Origin: Xenopus tropicalis
Lineage: Eukaryota; Chordata; Amphibia; Anura; Pipidae
Direction of reading: 5' to 3'
NCBI RefSeq assembly: GCF_000004195.4
Contig: NC_030685.2
Span: 51,970,016-52,034,015 of the forward strand
DNA length: 64,000 bases
Part shown: positions 52,101-63,884 of the stretch, piece by piece
Numbering within the stretch: the first letter of the stretch is position 1
Layout: the number at the start of each line of letters is the position of its first letter
Program-made: the position numbers and the translations under genes
Notes under the pieces: generated by a model
Told to the model about the DNA's origin: nothing
Seen by the model: only the letters and a program-made list of their open reading frames with translations
Databases searched by the model: none

Positions 52101-55100
52101 GTGACATTACACAGATAATTGTGTACCTTGGCCTCATTAGATGAATATCAAATAGTACCTGATACATGAAGGGCCAGATTTATTAAATTTCACATTTTTT
52201 CAGCAAATTGAAATTTTTAGTAAATTATTACTCTACCACAAATTGCTGGAATTCATTGAGTGAAAAAACCATGAAAAACTCTAATACAAAACTACACCAT
52301 CTTAAAGCTGGCAAGGTCATATAGAAGCTGTCCTTTGCAAATTGTAAAATATTTTTTTTTCCTGTGAGGTTTTAGAGGTTTTTTTTCCACATATTTTTTG
52401 CTTGTAATTATGAGGTATTCGTTTTTGTATTTGTTCTATGTTTTTTTTGTTTGTTCTTTTTGTAATCATATTTTGTAAGAAATTAGAAGGCATTCATGCA
52501 TTTTTAAAAAGTGAATTTAGTCATAGTGGAAAAATTAAAAAAAAAAATATATGATCGATTTTGCTATTTGTATAGTTTATTACCTTATTTGGAAAAACAA
52601 CTGACCAAACAGTTACAGGCTTATTGAAGCTTATTGAATTTAGATTTGTGTAATTTCATATTTTTTTATCCTACTTGAACTGTGAATTTAAAAAAAATTA
52701 CAAAAAAAAACCACAAATGTTGCTTTATTTATTCAAATATCTTATAAAAACTTGATTGAATAAAACTATAAAAAGTAACTTAAATACTTTGAATTCGTAA
52801 TTTTTGCATTATTGTTAATGGGTTGCAACACAAAACAAATGTAAAACTTGAATTGATTACATAGTTAAATTTTTAACTAGGATAGCTCCCATTGACGTCT
52901 ACATGACGTTGCAAGCTTTTAGATGCTAAAAATTTGTGGGGGGGTGTTGTGCAATTTTTAATGGGAATTTTTAATAAAAAAAATACTAACTTTGATAAAT
53001 CTACCCCATATGCATAGTTATTGCACAAGGACAAGTATACAGTATGTGTATATCATGGTTTCAAATGATCAACTTATTTTTTTCTATTCTAGGTTTGAAG
53101 CAAAAACACACAGGATATGAAGAGGTAATGGTTTAAAATGAATAACACAGATTGGCTCAAGTGTGTTGAAGTAGGTCTAACTTTTATTTCATTGGGTATG
53201 TTTGAGTGGTAAAGCCCAACATCCAGTCCAAAGCACCAGAGAAACTCCCATAACTTACTTACATGTGGGTAGGAAATTATATTAGAAAAAAAGAACTAGT
53301 TTAGAAAATAGTGATAATGATTTCTTCTATGTGTTGCTTTAGAAAAGCAGAAAACTAAATATAACATCTTATTAGTAAAGATGTGGAAATAGAAAAAGGT
53401 CTTTGCAGGACTAACTTATTGCTATCTTGTTAAGATAGAGACATAGCAGGAACCTGATCATTTTGAATATATATGGTGCTTTTTAAAAAATTAAATATAT
53501 AGAGTTTTATGAAAATAATAGGGGTCATTTCACAGTTCCCTGATCTATATAACTGCCCTTGATAATTGTGCCTTTTTCTGGGATTTTCTGGATAAGGAGT
53601 CTGTAATTTGGATCCCCATACCTTAAGGCTAATAAAAATAATTTAAACATTAATTAAACCTAATAGGATGTTTTGCCTACAGTAACCATTAATTATATCT
53701 TGGGATCAAGTACATGGTACTGTTTTATTATAATAGAGAAAACAAGGAAATAATTTTTACAAATGAGAATTATTTGATTAAAATGAAGTCTGTGGGAGTT
53801 AGCTTTTCTGTAATTCAGAGCTTTCTGCATAGTGGATTTTCGGATTATGGATCCTATACCTGTATCCCTGTATATGACATGATAGATAATGCTCACTCCA
53901 CAGACTAATATTAAAACAGTACTGTGATGCATACTGTCAATGTCCTATTTGATGGCATGCAATAATGTATCTGGATCTCTTGGCCATCAGCCCGGTACCT
54001 GGAATGCTCAAAAAATAGCAGAACCATCTTATTATTCTCTGACAAAATCCTCTCCAAATACAGCTGAATCAAGCAATCCTGCTTAGACTCTGCCTGCCTG
54101 ACCAGGGTAGCTGTTTTTTGTTTATATTAGTGGGAACCACTATATTTGTTACTTTTAAAGGGGAACGAAAGGCTAAGTCACTTGGGGGTGCTAAAATGTT
54201 AAGCACCCCCAAGTGACTTGAATCGCTTACCTCGTACCCCGGGCTGGTGCCCCTGTTAGGAGAAAACCGCACCAGCCCGGGGCACCTGGGGCGATTCGCT
54301 TCCTCCTTCCTTTCCCCTAGACTCCGAGTCCGGCGCATGCGCAGTAGAGTGAAAAAGTCGACTTTTCTGTTAAAGTTTGGCTTTTCACTCTACTGCGCAT
54401 ACGCGCACAGCGAGAGAGGAAGTAGGAAGCGGTCGCTGCTACCCCGGGCTGGTGCTGTTTTCTCCATACAGGGGCACCAGCCCGGGGTAGAAGGTAAGCG
54501 ATCTAAGTCACTGGGGGGTGCCTAACATTTTGGCACCCCCAAGTGACTTAGCCTTTCCTTCTTCTTTAAGAGCAGATTTGAAAACTGATCCAGAAACGGT
54601 AAAGTCAGTAGTAAAGTAGTCTTTAGTGTCCAGATTATTATGAAAGTCTGGAGATTCATCCATATATTATGCCTTATAATTCTAATGCATTTAAATAAAA
54701 ACTACCCAGAAACAGTGTAGGTCTCTATAAAAATATATTACATAAACAAGCTCATATGTAAAACCCTTCATCTAAATAAACCATTTGCATAAAAATATAC
54801 TTTTTAGTAGTATATGCTATTGGGTAATCCTCAATAGAAAACTGCCATTTTAAGAATTAAGGGCCATCTCCTGGGATCATAGGATTCACAGTGGACACAA
54901 ACAAGCCAAGGTGCACATACATGCTAGGCCCCATCAGCCAATTAAGAATAGAGTTCTGCCTTTTGCTTCCACACTTTTTCCTGTTACTGTATTATTATTA
55001 TTTTTAAAATTTATTTATAAAGCGCCAACATATTTCGCAGCGCTGTACAATAAGTGGGTTTCATACATTGGACATACAGAGTAACATATAAAGCAATCAA

Positions 55101-58100
55101 TAACCGATACAAGGTGAAGAGGGCCCTGCCCAAAAGAGCTTACAATCTACTGTATAGTTAGAACTGCATTATTTCTGATCATGCGATTTCTGAGGGAGCA
55201 CACTGCCCATCACTAAATGGTGGATGAAGGGAAAGGATGTAAAAGGGCAATATTAATAAAATATAAACTCTCTGTTGGTTAAGTATTCATTCTGGGGGTA
55301 TAGTTTTCCTTTAAGACAGAAGCACGTCTTCTGACACTGCCTATATGTCAGGGTTACCTTGAATTAGGTAATAGGAGCCTATGTGCTAAGTAACTTCTAG
55401 CAAACATATCAGTAAGTTAAAAACTCTAAGAGCTGTACAGCTGAAGCAAAATTTAGAAAAACAAGGACAACAACTGATGTATGGTACAAGGACTATCAAA
55501 AAGCTAATCCACAACACCTCCTATGGTTCAGCCAGGAGGAGCAGCAGCAGCAAACACCAGGTTCCTAGTTGTAAACCAGAGAGGTTGTGACACTATAATA
55601 GTGACAGCAAAAAATAATGCCAGAGCTTCTGCATATCTGTAGTTATTACCACTAGTAGCTACCATATCAGATGTTCAACATTATTAATAAACTAATGGAA
55701 CAGTGATCCTCAACTTAACTTTAACAGTGACAGAATTACTAACCAATACCACTTCAGTCAGGGTTGGACTGGCCCACTCGGATACTAGGAAAAAGCCCAT
55801 TGGGCCCCAACACTATTGGGCCCTTTTCGCCTGCCTGCAAGCCAGCCAGCCATTAGCAACATTGGAAAGATTCAAGCAAAAGTAAAGATGCCCATGTATT
55901 GCACTGTGGAACGCACAGCCATCAATAATTGTTTCCCCTGGTCTAATGGATAGCACAGTGTGTAGTGCTGCAGGAGAGGCTGTGGGTGGGGGCGGAGCGA
56001 GGAGTGGCAGTGGCTGGGCAATGGGCCCATGAGTCGAGTACAAGGTGGGCCCTAGGTACCCCAGTCCGACTTCAAATATGTGTAACCACATAATAATCTA
56101 GAAAAACTAGGACATTTATTATTTTTAAAATCCTTAACTGAGGTCCCTCAGCTGACAAGAATGAAAGCACATTGTTCTAGCATGAATGGAAACAAGCCCA
56201 GGGACATGTAAGAGAGAAAATCAATATAACATAAGGGGAGACTGGTTTATAGGTCAGTAATTCCTAAAAACACATTGCCCTTATGTGAATGAAAACAAGA
56301 TTTAGTTTAACCATTTGGACATATACACACAAAAGTATCTATAAATACATAAAGAATATAAGTTTATTTTTTTTCTTTTTCATTTTTTTTTTGCATGGGA
56401 TTTGTTGGATTTTTTGAAACTTTAGCATTACTACACATACCTGTAGATGTTGTTTTTTTAAAGTGTTTAGGATGCAGGTTTGAGCACATATACAGTAAAT
56501 GCATGAGATAACTTATTCCATTTTGTTCTGCCTGGTTGTACTCACCAGCATCTAAATCTACATTTTAGCACAGTTGTGGAACAGTTTTTTTTTAAAATGC
56601 AAAATGCTGCATTTTTATGCATTCAACAGATATCACAATACAATAAAATAGAGAGGTACATATCAAGCTCATAAAAAGTGCTTTGTTGCATTTAGCAAAT
56701 GCTTTTATGCCCAATATATGTATTTATACCCAATATATATGTTTGATGCGTCCGTCAGCATGCAAAAAAAAACTCCCCTGGCATAGAGAGTTGGTCCTTT
56801 TGTGGGCATGAGAGTTCATTATGAGAACATTATTATCTGGTATATAAAGTATATTTAAGCATTTTTATTATGTTAAAGTAATTTTTTTACAGCTATTAAC
56901 CTAATTCCTAACTTACCATTGAAAGAGTTAGTTTACTTTCTTCTTGTTTCTGCTCTTTAAATCCCAAGCTCTTCTCTGACACTTGTGGGCAGCACGGTGA
57001 CTTCAGCGGGTACCACTTCTGCTTGCAGTGCATGGGTCCTTAGTTCAATTCCAGCTTGGGCACTATGTACTACCTGTCTATGTCTTCCCAAAGTTCTAAA
57101 ATATATAAGTAGGTTATATGGCTTCTGATAAAATTAACCTTAAGGGGGTTATTTATCAGCAGTCATATTTAAAAAAATTTCAGTGATTGGATTTTTTTGT
57201 CGCTAAAAATCATGAATTTGAATTAAGGTTTAAAAAACTCAATTTTTTTATTTAAGTTTAAAAAAACTCAAAACACTGGAATTTAAAAAATTCAGCATCT
57301 AAAAGCCTGACAGGTCATGTAGAACTCAATGTAAGCTGTCATAGGCAAAATCAAAAATTAAATTATAGTTATTGGAAATATTTTTTTAAGCTTGTAGACG
57401 CATTAAAAATGCTAAAAGTAAAATACGAATTCTAGGTATTCATGTTTTTTTTTCATGGTCGCATTTTTTATTTGAATATTATTTTTTTTCATCATTTTTA
57501 TTCAAACAATTATTGTGCAGTGCATAGAATCTTTCACATAGATTATTCAATACAAGTTCCAAAACCATTAGCGTGTTATAATATTGTGCATTAGTCCAGT
57601 TATCTTGTTTTTTAGTATCTATATGGCTTAGGAAGATCCACATGTTATTAAAAAGCAGCTGTTTTGTCATGTAAGTCGTAGATCATTGAATGCACTGATA
57701 ACTGTGTGTTGAAATACGAAACATATTTTTATATAAACTAATAAACAGAAAAAATAAAGCAAAAGAATAGAATTGCAAAAAATATTAACATTATAGATAT
57801 AATTTGACTTGTGTGCTCTTGCGGTTTTTTTTTTAATTTGGATATTTAATAAATAAGCTAACAGTCATGTAAAATTTTGAATTCAATAAAAAAAATCATA
57901 AATATGAATTTCAATGTGTGATAGGGACCTTAGATTGTAAGCTCCAGTGGGACAAGTACTGATTTGAATGATAAATAAAATCTGTAAATCACTGCATAAC
58001 TGTGCCAGTACTATATAAATACCAGAAAATAAATATAGACTTTCGATCTTTTTTTTGCAATTAGAAGCAAGCCTTTCAATATACTGCAGATTGTTCTGGC

Positions 58101-61100
58101 ATTTAATGGGTCATTTGTCTTTTTTTTTTCTTTAAATGTATGCAGAAAATGAGTGTGTGTAACACTCCTAGAGAATGTGTGATGGAAATTTGAGTCATGG
58201 GGCTGTTTGCTGGAAGCTCGGGGTGTCATGTGAGTCATATGAACAGGCTTATGTTGAAGAAGATGAGACAGAGAGAGATACACAAAAAGCATAGGAAGTG
58301 ATGGGTGAGGTACTGTGTACTAATGCTGTGTTTGGCTGCTTATGCTGCGGATCCAAGATGAGACCCCAGGAGCAGCATCAAGAGATGCATACAGAACATG
58401 AGGAATATTTTCCGCAGGAGGTAAATTACCATGGGCTATGGTACCTGGATTTTTTCTTTACCTTGTTATGCTTGAGCATTCAGTCCTGTTCTATACTCTG
58501 ACCTGTGGCCTACAGAGAGTTCTAGTTCAAAAACAGGAAGTATATTTTGGTTACAATCACTTTAGGTCACACTACAGCTATGACATAGTTAGAAATCACT
58601 ACTGAAAAAGCTTGATGGTTGAATAGTGTTAATGCAATTTAGATGCTAATAGGAATGCAATCCTTATGTATCTTTATCTTACTTTTTTCTTATTCCTTTA
58701 ACTCAATTATGTACCACCTTTTTAATGGGCTTTTATTTTGATTTGCTTTTTTTGTTCCCTTTGTAGCTGCTTTTATTCTTAGTGATTTATGCAAAGTGTG
58801 AATTTCCATTTTTGGCTGTTGAGTATATTGACATTTTCTCATGTTAGACTGAATTCTAAGGGCAGGACTGATTACCAGTTTGTATATATGTTTATACAAA
58901 TATCTTATTCCCAAAGTTTATTGGGGCCATAAAATAACTTTGCAGTGGGGCCCAGTAATGTGTAGTTATGGCAGTAAATAGCAGTATAGTGTAAGGCTAT
59001 GCAGGCATAGGACAAAAGGTCCTTAGTTCATCTCTGTCCAGAACAGGCACTGGTAGCACCCTTTTAAACCAGCTTACAGTAAAAATAGTGGCAATTTGTT
59101 CTACAATTGACAGGGAAAATTTTAGCTGTGCCATTAACATTACTACCCTGTCAGACCCTAAATAAATCTAGGCCATGACAGCTTCATCTTTTCTAATTTC
59201 TTTTGTATTTTATTGATAAGGAGTTATTGTTGGAAGGTATTATTTATGTTCTCATTTCTCCCTAGCAACCACTAGAAATGGCACTGCTTTCATGTATTGC
59301 CCTTGCTAGCTTCTTCATAAGCAGATGGTTAACTGCACCAAGGTAATTTGGAGTCAATATTCTCTCTAATTTCTTTTTTACTGTGCACAGTTTTAACCCT
59401 TGCTAGGTTGCTTTGTGTAAAGCACATTGCTAGGAAACATGTTAAAACAGTGAGTGCAAATAATATGTGCAGCTTTAAATATCTGTTTATGCAGCGAGGT
59501 TAGTGGCTCAAAATATAACAACTATATTATATTTTTATGATTTCATACAAATGTCTTTGTGCACAGGACCCGCAATTTGTGCCTTGAATTTGGAGAGTAT
59601 ATGTGACAGCAAATTGTGCAGGCTCATTAGTGGCAGGAATTAGGCTTTGCACCTGCAGGTGACAAGCTTTTCATTACCATTGTATTGTTAGATACTGTCT
59701 ATTCTCAACTTATTGATCACATTACATCAAGAGACCAAAGCATGTGCACCACAAAGTTTTATAAGAGGAGAAAATGAAGGTTTCTCGCATAAAAATTACA
59801 CCTACAAGGTTTCATCAGTTCAAATCAGAAGCCCTTAAATAGTTACATAAATAATGTCCTCTTTCCTTTCTGTTAATAACATTAGCATCAAGTATAAGTT
59901 TTACTGTCTGGGTGATGGCAATTCTTGTTAAAGCTGGCCATACACAGACAGATTTCAGCCCCTTTAAAACAAGTCGGCAGCTTCTCTGTCTGTGTATAGA
60001 CCTGACCTACAGGCCTGCCTGATTATCACATTCATGTGGTCCTTGTCTAACTATTTCCCATAGGCCCCAATGGATGATCCAATTGTTGGCCCAACTAGGG
60101 AAGAAGAAGAAAAAAAAATATAATTAAAGGCTTTTTTTTGCCCCTTCATAAGTGTATGTTATAATTTCACAATAGTAACTGTTCTATAGCTATTTTGTGG
60201 TTAACATAGTGTAACACTCTGCTACTATAAAAATAACTTGTACCAAACACAAGTGCTATTCACCAATAAGGGCACAAAGTAATTCCATCAGCATGTGATT
60301 CCCTGGATGCATCAGTGAAGTCAGTGCTGTGAGTGCTGGAATAACCCACTAAGGAACCCTTGAATTAGTCACCTAAAGTAGGTGGGCTTCATTCAATCTA
60401 TCTCAACCTGTACTTTGCAATAGCTTGCAGAAAATTAATCAGAGCAGGATGAATGGGAGGATTGGCACTACATGCTGTGTAAGTGTGAAGACACACGGAG
60501 CTACTAGTAGCAGCTACTAACTACACAATACTGATCAATTACTCATAATTGGTTCTACATTTGTTTTAGCAACAGTATTCTCAGTATTATCTATGGCAAG
60601 GTATTTTCTGCTGTTGTTAGCAATGACAAGTAGCTGCTACTACGTAGCTCCATGTCTTCACCCTAAATATATATTGGTGACAAAACAATCCTATCTTTTT
60701 AATGTTTGTATAAATTTAAGGTATGGTGATCCAAACAACGGAAATACCTCTTACCAGGTGAACCTGATCCTGAATGTTCTAGATTATAAATCCCATTACT
60801 ACACTTCATTTTTTTCTTATTAGCTTACAGACTTTAGTGATGTTCCCTGTCCTGTAAGGTCTCTACCACCCCAGTGGTACCACACAGTCCAGGTCAGAAG
60901 AATACGATCTTTAAGGGCTCGGAGTAACAGCGATCCACTCCAGGGGAAAAATTTGGGGCAGGCTCTACAGTGGGTACGTATGGAGCCAGCATGCAAAGCT
61001 TTTTGCCCCAATTATAAATGTTCATCATTAACTGGAGGTTTGCAGGCTTTATATCCTTACTATAGAGTTTAACCAACTCATGTTGTTCTGTTCTATTGAA

Positions 61101-61674
61101 ACTAGCTGATTGATAAAAGGACTAAATTATGTTGCCTCTGAAAAGCTATTATCTATAGCTATATTATATAATATGTACCAAAAATAATATCATTTAAATA
61201 TTGTACTTGCTCCTCAATGGTGGCTTTCAGTAGGTTAGTGTAGAAATCCAAGTTCAAAACTGTAATATTGAAAAGCTGTAATTTCAAAGGCATATTGCAT
61301 TGAATCCTCTTGTGTGACCCATAAGTAACAATGCTTATGATTCACTGAAGGACTTAGGGAGAGGAATGAAAGAGGATTTGAGAAACAGGATTGATATCAT
61401 ATTATATTTAAGCAATTCAAATGTTATAAATGTTATATAAATACTTCCCCTTTTCAAAAACGTTAGGGTTTGTTAGAGTTGTTCATAATTATCATCATAT
61501 CATCTTATGATACCCGTTGATGAATATAATTTCAGTTTACTGCTACTCTTAAGCCTAGACTTTTCTATTATTGCAGCAAAGGAGGGGCCTGCCTTTTGGA
61601 AATGCATCTTCCTACTTAAATCTTGAAAAGCTTGGGGAAGGTTCCTATGCAACTGTGTACAAAGGTATCAGCAG
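49133..61674 (+). CDS. cdk15: cdk15 (PFTAIRE-type cyclin-dependent kinase 15), 5' part
   Basis: CDK15 is a Ser/Thr kinase of the CDK14/15 branch, whose known activators are membrane-bound Y-type cyclins. Two starts are visible: exon 1a plus 2a (49133-49178, 53093-53124) and exon 1b (58301-58420). Both end in phase 0 and fit the common exon 60824-60973, which joins 61577-61674 carrying the ATP-binding loop LGEGSYATVYKG. The next exon, with the VALK lysine, was not found before 64000, so the PFTAIRE helix and catalytic loop are outside. The gene is divergent from als2, as in human. Confidence 0.93.
49179..50114. other. cdk15 intron 1a, unassigned part
   Basis: AT-rich intron sequence. No exon with good splice sites and no clear repeat ends seen. 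Confidence 0.5.
50115..50420. mobile_element. AT-rich MITE, partial
   Basis: Has AGGACAGCTCCCATTAACTT and GCAAGCTTT in the order seen at 52171-53007. Confidence 0.5.
51009..51301. mobile_element. hAT-like MITE (CCCCAACC / GGTTGGGG)
   Basis: Ends TGAATCCCCAACCTTTTG and GAGCCACTGGTTGGGGATCA. A second copy at 62884-63176 shares GAGCCACA and GAGCAACATGTTGCTC. Confidence 0.75.
52171..53007. mobile_element. AT-rich MITE (GGGCCAGATTTATTAAA / TTTGATAAATCTACCCC)
   Basis: Inverted ends with long A/T tracts between. It lies about 85 bp upstream of cdk15 exon 2a. Confidence 0.65.
53093..53124 (+). CDS. cdk15: cdk15 alternative coding exon 2a (32 bp)
   Basis: Acceptor TTTCTATTCTAG, then codons completing Gly and LKQKHTGYEE, then donor GTAATG. 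Phase 1 in and phase 0 out, so it joins 60824 in frame. Small, but supported by good splice sites, phase and CDK14 likeness. Confidence 0.68.
53565..53864. mobile_element. MITE of the TACAGGTATGGGA family, left end degraded
   Basis: Right end GGATCCTATACCTGTA; interior ACCATTAATTATATCTTGGG matches the 26225 copy in reverse. Confidence 0.8.
54155..54569. mobile_element. Palindromic GC-rich T2-type MITE
   Basis: TTAA at both ends. Left GGCTAAGTCACTTGGGGGTG, right CACCCCCAAGTGACTTAGCC, perfectly inverted. Each arm contains its own smaller hairpin (GGGGGTGC ... GCACCCCC), and CCCCGGGCTGGTGC is mirrored further in. The whole element can fold into a single long stem. Confidence 0.93.
54691..55314. 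mobile_element. T2-type MITE (32237 family) split by a SINE/L2 tail
   Basis: Matches 32237-32714 throughout; right end GGGTATAGTTTTCCTTTAA intact, left end degraded. Interrupted at 54992-55147. Confidence 0.88.
54992..55147. mobile_element. SINE/L2-tail insertion with target duplication
   Basis: Bounded by TACTGTA on each side (54985-54991 and 55148-55154). Contains TTTATTTATAAAGCGCCAAC and GCAGCGCTGTACAATAAG. Confidence 0.85.
55756..56070. mobile_element. GGTTGGACTGGCCC-type element
   Basis: Left GTCAGGGTTGGACTGGCCC, right GGGCCCTAGGTACCCCAGTC with CGAC, imperfect inverted ends. GGGCCC-rich interior. Confidence 0.6.
56983..58025 (+). mobile_element. tRNA-type SINE split by an AT-rich MITE
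   Basis: The 5' part, 56983-57147, has GGGCAGCACGGTGACTTCAG and a B-box-like GTTCAATTCC. The 3' part, 57918-58025, has GATTGTAAGCTCCAGTGGGA and ends near TATATAAATACC. The gap, 57148-57917, is a MITE. Confidence 0.7.
57148..57917. mobile_element. AT-rich MITE inserted in a SINE
   Basis: Contains CAGCATCTAAAAGCCTGACA and long A/T tracts, reverse orientation of the 52171 family. Its borders are set by where the SINE stops and resumes. Confidence 0.55.
58301..58420 (+). CDS. cdk15: cdk15 alternative coding exon 1b
   Basis: 40 codons beginning MGEVLCTNAVFGCLCCG, matching the human CDK15 start (Met-Gly, acidic, Leu-Cys, then a Cys cluster). An in-frame TAG at 58292-58294 supports this ATG as the start. 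Gly2 and nearby Cys residues could be N-myristoylated and palmitoylated. Donor GTAAAT after CCGCAGGAG, phase 0. Confidence 0.85.
58421..60699. other. cdk15 intron, mostly unassigned
   Basis: Contains a decayed SINE-like patch at about 58970-59060 and otherwise unassigned sequence. No further cdk15 exon was found. Confidence 0.5.
60700..60805. repeat. Fragment of TACAGGTATGGGA family
   Basis: AAGGTATGGTGATCCAAACAAC resembles the right third of the family. It ends just before cdk15 exon 60824. Confidence 0.5.
60824..60973 (+). CDS. cdk15: cdk15 common coding exon (N-terminal regulatory region)
   Basis: Acceptor TTTTTTTCTTATTAG. 50 codons: LTDFSDVPCPVRSLPPQWYH, then RRIRSLRARSNSDPLQG and GQALQW. 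The RARSNSD motif matches RPRSNSD of human CDK15. A nearer AG at 60829-60830 would break the phase. Donor GTACGT. Confidence 0.9.
61577..61674 (+). CDS. cdk15: cdk15 coding exon with kinase ATP-binding loop
   Basis: Acceptor TTATTGCAG. Encodes QRRGLPFGNASSYLNLEK, then LGEGSYATVYKGIS, the glycine-rich loop shared by CDK14 and CDK15. Donor GTAAGT, phase 2 at the end. Confidence 0.97.
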
Positions 61675-62037
61675 GTAAGTGCCATTTGTAGATGTGATAC
61701 GAACAAAAAGCAAAAACTTTACATTTAAATTGTTGACCAAAATGAATGTATCCATTGCTCAGTCCTTGAAGTCTTTTTGCAATCAAACTTTTAGCTAACA
61801 CAGGTCTCCTTTTATACATGCACTGAGTGTCCTGCACCAGCCTGGTATTCCACTGGCCAGGTGATGTGTCATGATGTGTCAGCTCACTTCACGGTGGTCT
61901 TCTCTCTCTAAATAGTATGTCAGCTACTATTGGTAAACCTGAAATCCCATGTTATTTATTGATGTATGCATTTATTGTATGAAATGTATTTATAACCAGT
62001 GTTCATTTTGAACACTTGAACTCTGTAATTGTCATAA

Positions 62038-62556
62038 TTAAAGGGGACCTGTCACCCTAAGAAATAATTACAAATTGTTTTCAATTGTGTTTGTCAAGAA
62101 AAATAAACTTCAGTTACACTATATAAGTTATTTTAAAATTTTCCTTCAGCACTGGAGTTCACAATTGCAGAAAACAGGCAGGCTCCATTTTGTGGACACT
62201 GTTATTAAGGCAAGCTGTGCATCCTGCCAAAATCTTTCTGTGCCAGTATGGGGGGACCTGATACCCATATCCATGCACTGGTTACACAATTAAATGGTGA
62301 GGAAGGAGGGGGAATGTGAGGAGTGCAGTGACATCTAAGAAGTTCTGAATTGAAAGTGAAAGTATCTGTCTGCCCCACCCCTATGCCTTAGGCATAGAGG
62401 CGGGTCAGGCAATATATGATTGACAGCTGGGACTTTTAAACGCTTATATAATGGGTATAGATGTGTTAATAAAAAAATGACTTTGGGTTACATGTTTAAT
62501 TTAAAAAGGGCTTTTATTATACAGCTTTTTATGTCTGGGTGACAGGTCCACTTTAA
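62038..62556. mobile_element. T2-type MITE (TTAAAGGGGACCTGTCACCC)
   Basis: TTAA at both ends and inverted ends TTAAAGGGGACCTGTCACCC / GGGTGACAGGTCCACTTTAA. Interior similar to 44471-44960 in reverse. Confidence 0.93.
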
Positions 62557-62883
62557 AAAACACACACAAAATCAAAACATTTTAAAATAAATTCAAATCA
62601 GATTTATTTGAACATGTTTTGACAGCATACAGTATTTGAAAAAAATACATTATTACATAATAATACATTATTTTTACAAAATTAAAACTGTATAGATCTC
62701 TAGGGTGCAGCATTAGGTTATTGTAACCTGTGCAGTTGTATATTTATAATTCCAGGGCAGGAGGACTGTTTTTGACTGGGATTTCTTATGATAATACACC
62801 TTTACATGTGTAGTAAATACACATGTAGGAATATTTTAAGGTCAGTGAGTTTCAGAAAGTTTGTTGGCTTTAGTCATGTCTAG

Positions 62884-63176
62884 TCAGGGGTCCCCAACCT
62901 TTTTTACCTGTGAGCCACATTCAAGGGTTAAAGGGTTGGGGAGCCACACAAGCATAAAAAAATTTCCTGGGGGCTATTATTGGCTATTTGGTAGATCTTA
63001 TATTGACTGGCAGCCTACATAAGGCTCTGTTTAGCAATACATATGGTTTTAATGCAACCAAAACTTCCTCCAAGCAAGGAACTCAAAATGAAACACCTGC
63101 TTTGAGGCTACTAGGAGCAAGATCCAAGAGGTTGGTGAGCAACATGTTGCTCACGGGTCACTACGTACCCATTGTT
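62884..63176. mobile_element. hAT-like MITE (GGGGTCCCCAACC)
   Basis: Left GTCCCCAACCTTTTTTACC; right GAGCAACATGTTGCTCACGG. Related to 51009-51301. Confidence 0.7.
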
Positions 63177-63454
63177 GAGCCGGCTCAAGATGAGTCCCAT
63201 AAGCTCAACTGCAGAAGGCTGTAATTTAAGTGCATAAAATAGGCCCACTGTTATCTTTACATTTACAAAGCAGAATTAACCTATGGCTCTCTCATACAGT
63301 AGGATGATGTAAGCCTAAGGGTGACCTAGACAAATAAATCCTAATGGGCCTGTCAAATAAAAACAGAATTTATGAAAAAAACATATTATATCTGCTTCTA
63401 AGTGAATCCTATAGACATAGTTACAGGGCAATTTCCTTGTGTTAGTAACCTATT

Positions 63455-63590
63455 AAATTCCGCAGGGCTGTACAATAAATGGGTGTATAAATCGAACATA
63501 GAGATTTACATACAGAAACAACCAATAAGCAAAAGAAGAGGTAAGAGGGCTGTGGCCAGAAGAGCTTTTAATCTAAAGGGAGAAGGGGTA
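63455..63590. repeat. SINE/L2-tail type repeat
   Basis: CGCAGGGCTGTACAATAAAT, then AGCAAAAGAAGAGGTAAGAG, then AGAAGAGCTTTTAATCTAAA. Confidence 0.65.
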
Positions 63591-63884
63591 TAAGACATGG
63601 GATGTGGGGAGAGGCAAGATCAGGAGTTAGCAAGGTGAGAGATGTGACACTAAAAATTAGCAGCATAGTGCACACTGAAGCTATGCTATGCTAGATGCAT
63701 GTAAGCTTCTTTAAAAAGTATATATATTTTATGACCTTTTGAAGGCAGAAAGAGTTGGAGAAATTTGAACAGAACGTGGGAGAGAATTGTAGAAAAAGGG
63801 GTAGAGCCATTGCAAAGTCTTGAATGCAAGTATGTGAGGACATAATGAGAGGGCAGTCAAGGATCAAGTTAGTAGAAAAGAGAC

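Noticed and set aside
56983..57080. Functional tRNA gene
   Set aside because: Only A/B-box-like words remain and no cloverleaf forms; it fits a SINE head.
60831..60973. Acceptor at CTTACAG for the common cdk15 exon
   Set aside because: It would need a phase 1 upstream exon; both candidate upstream exons end in phase 0, and the TATTAG acceptor with its T-rich tract gives the conserved LTD residues.
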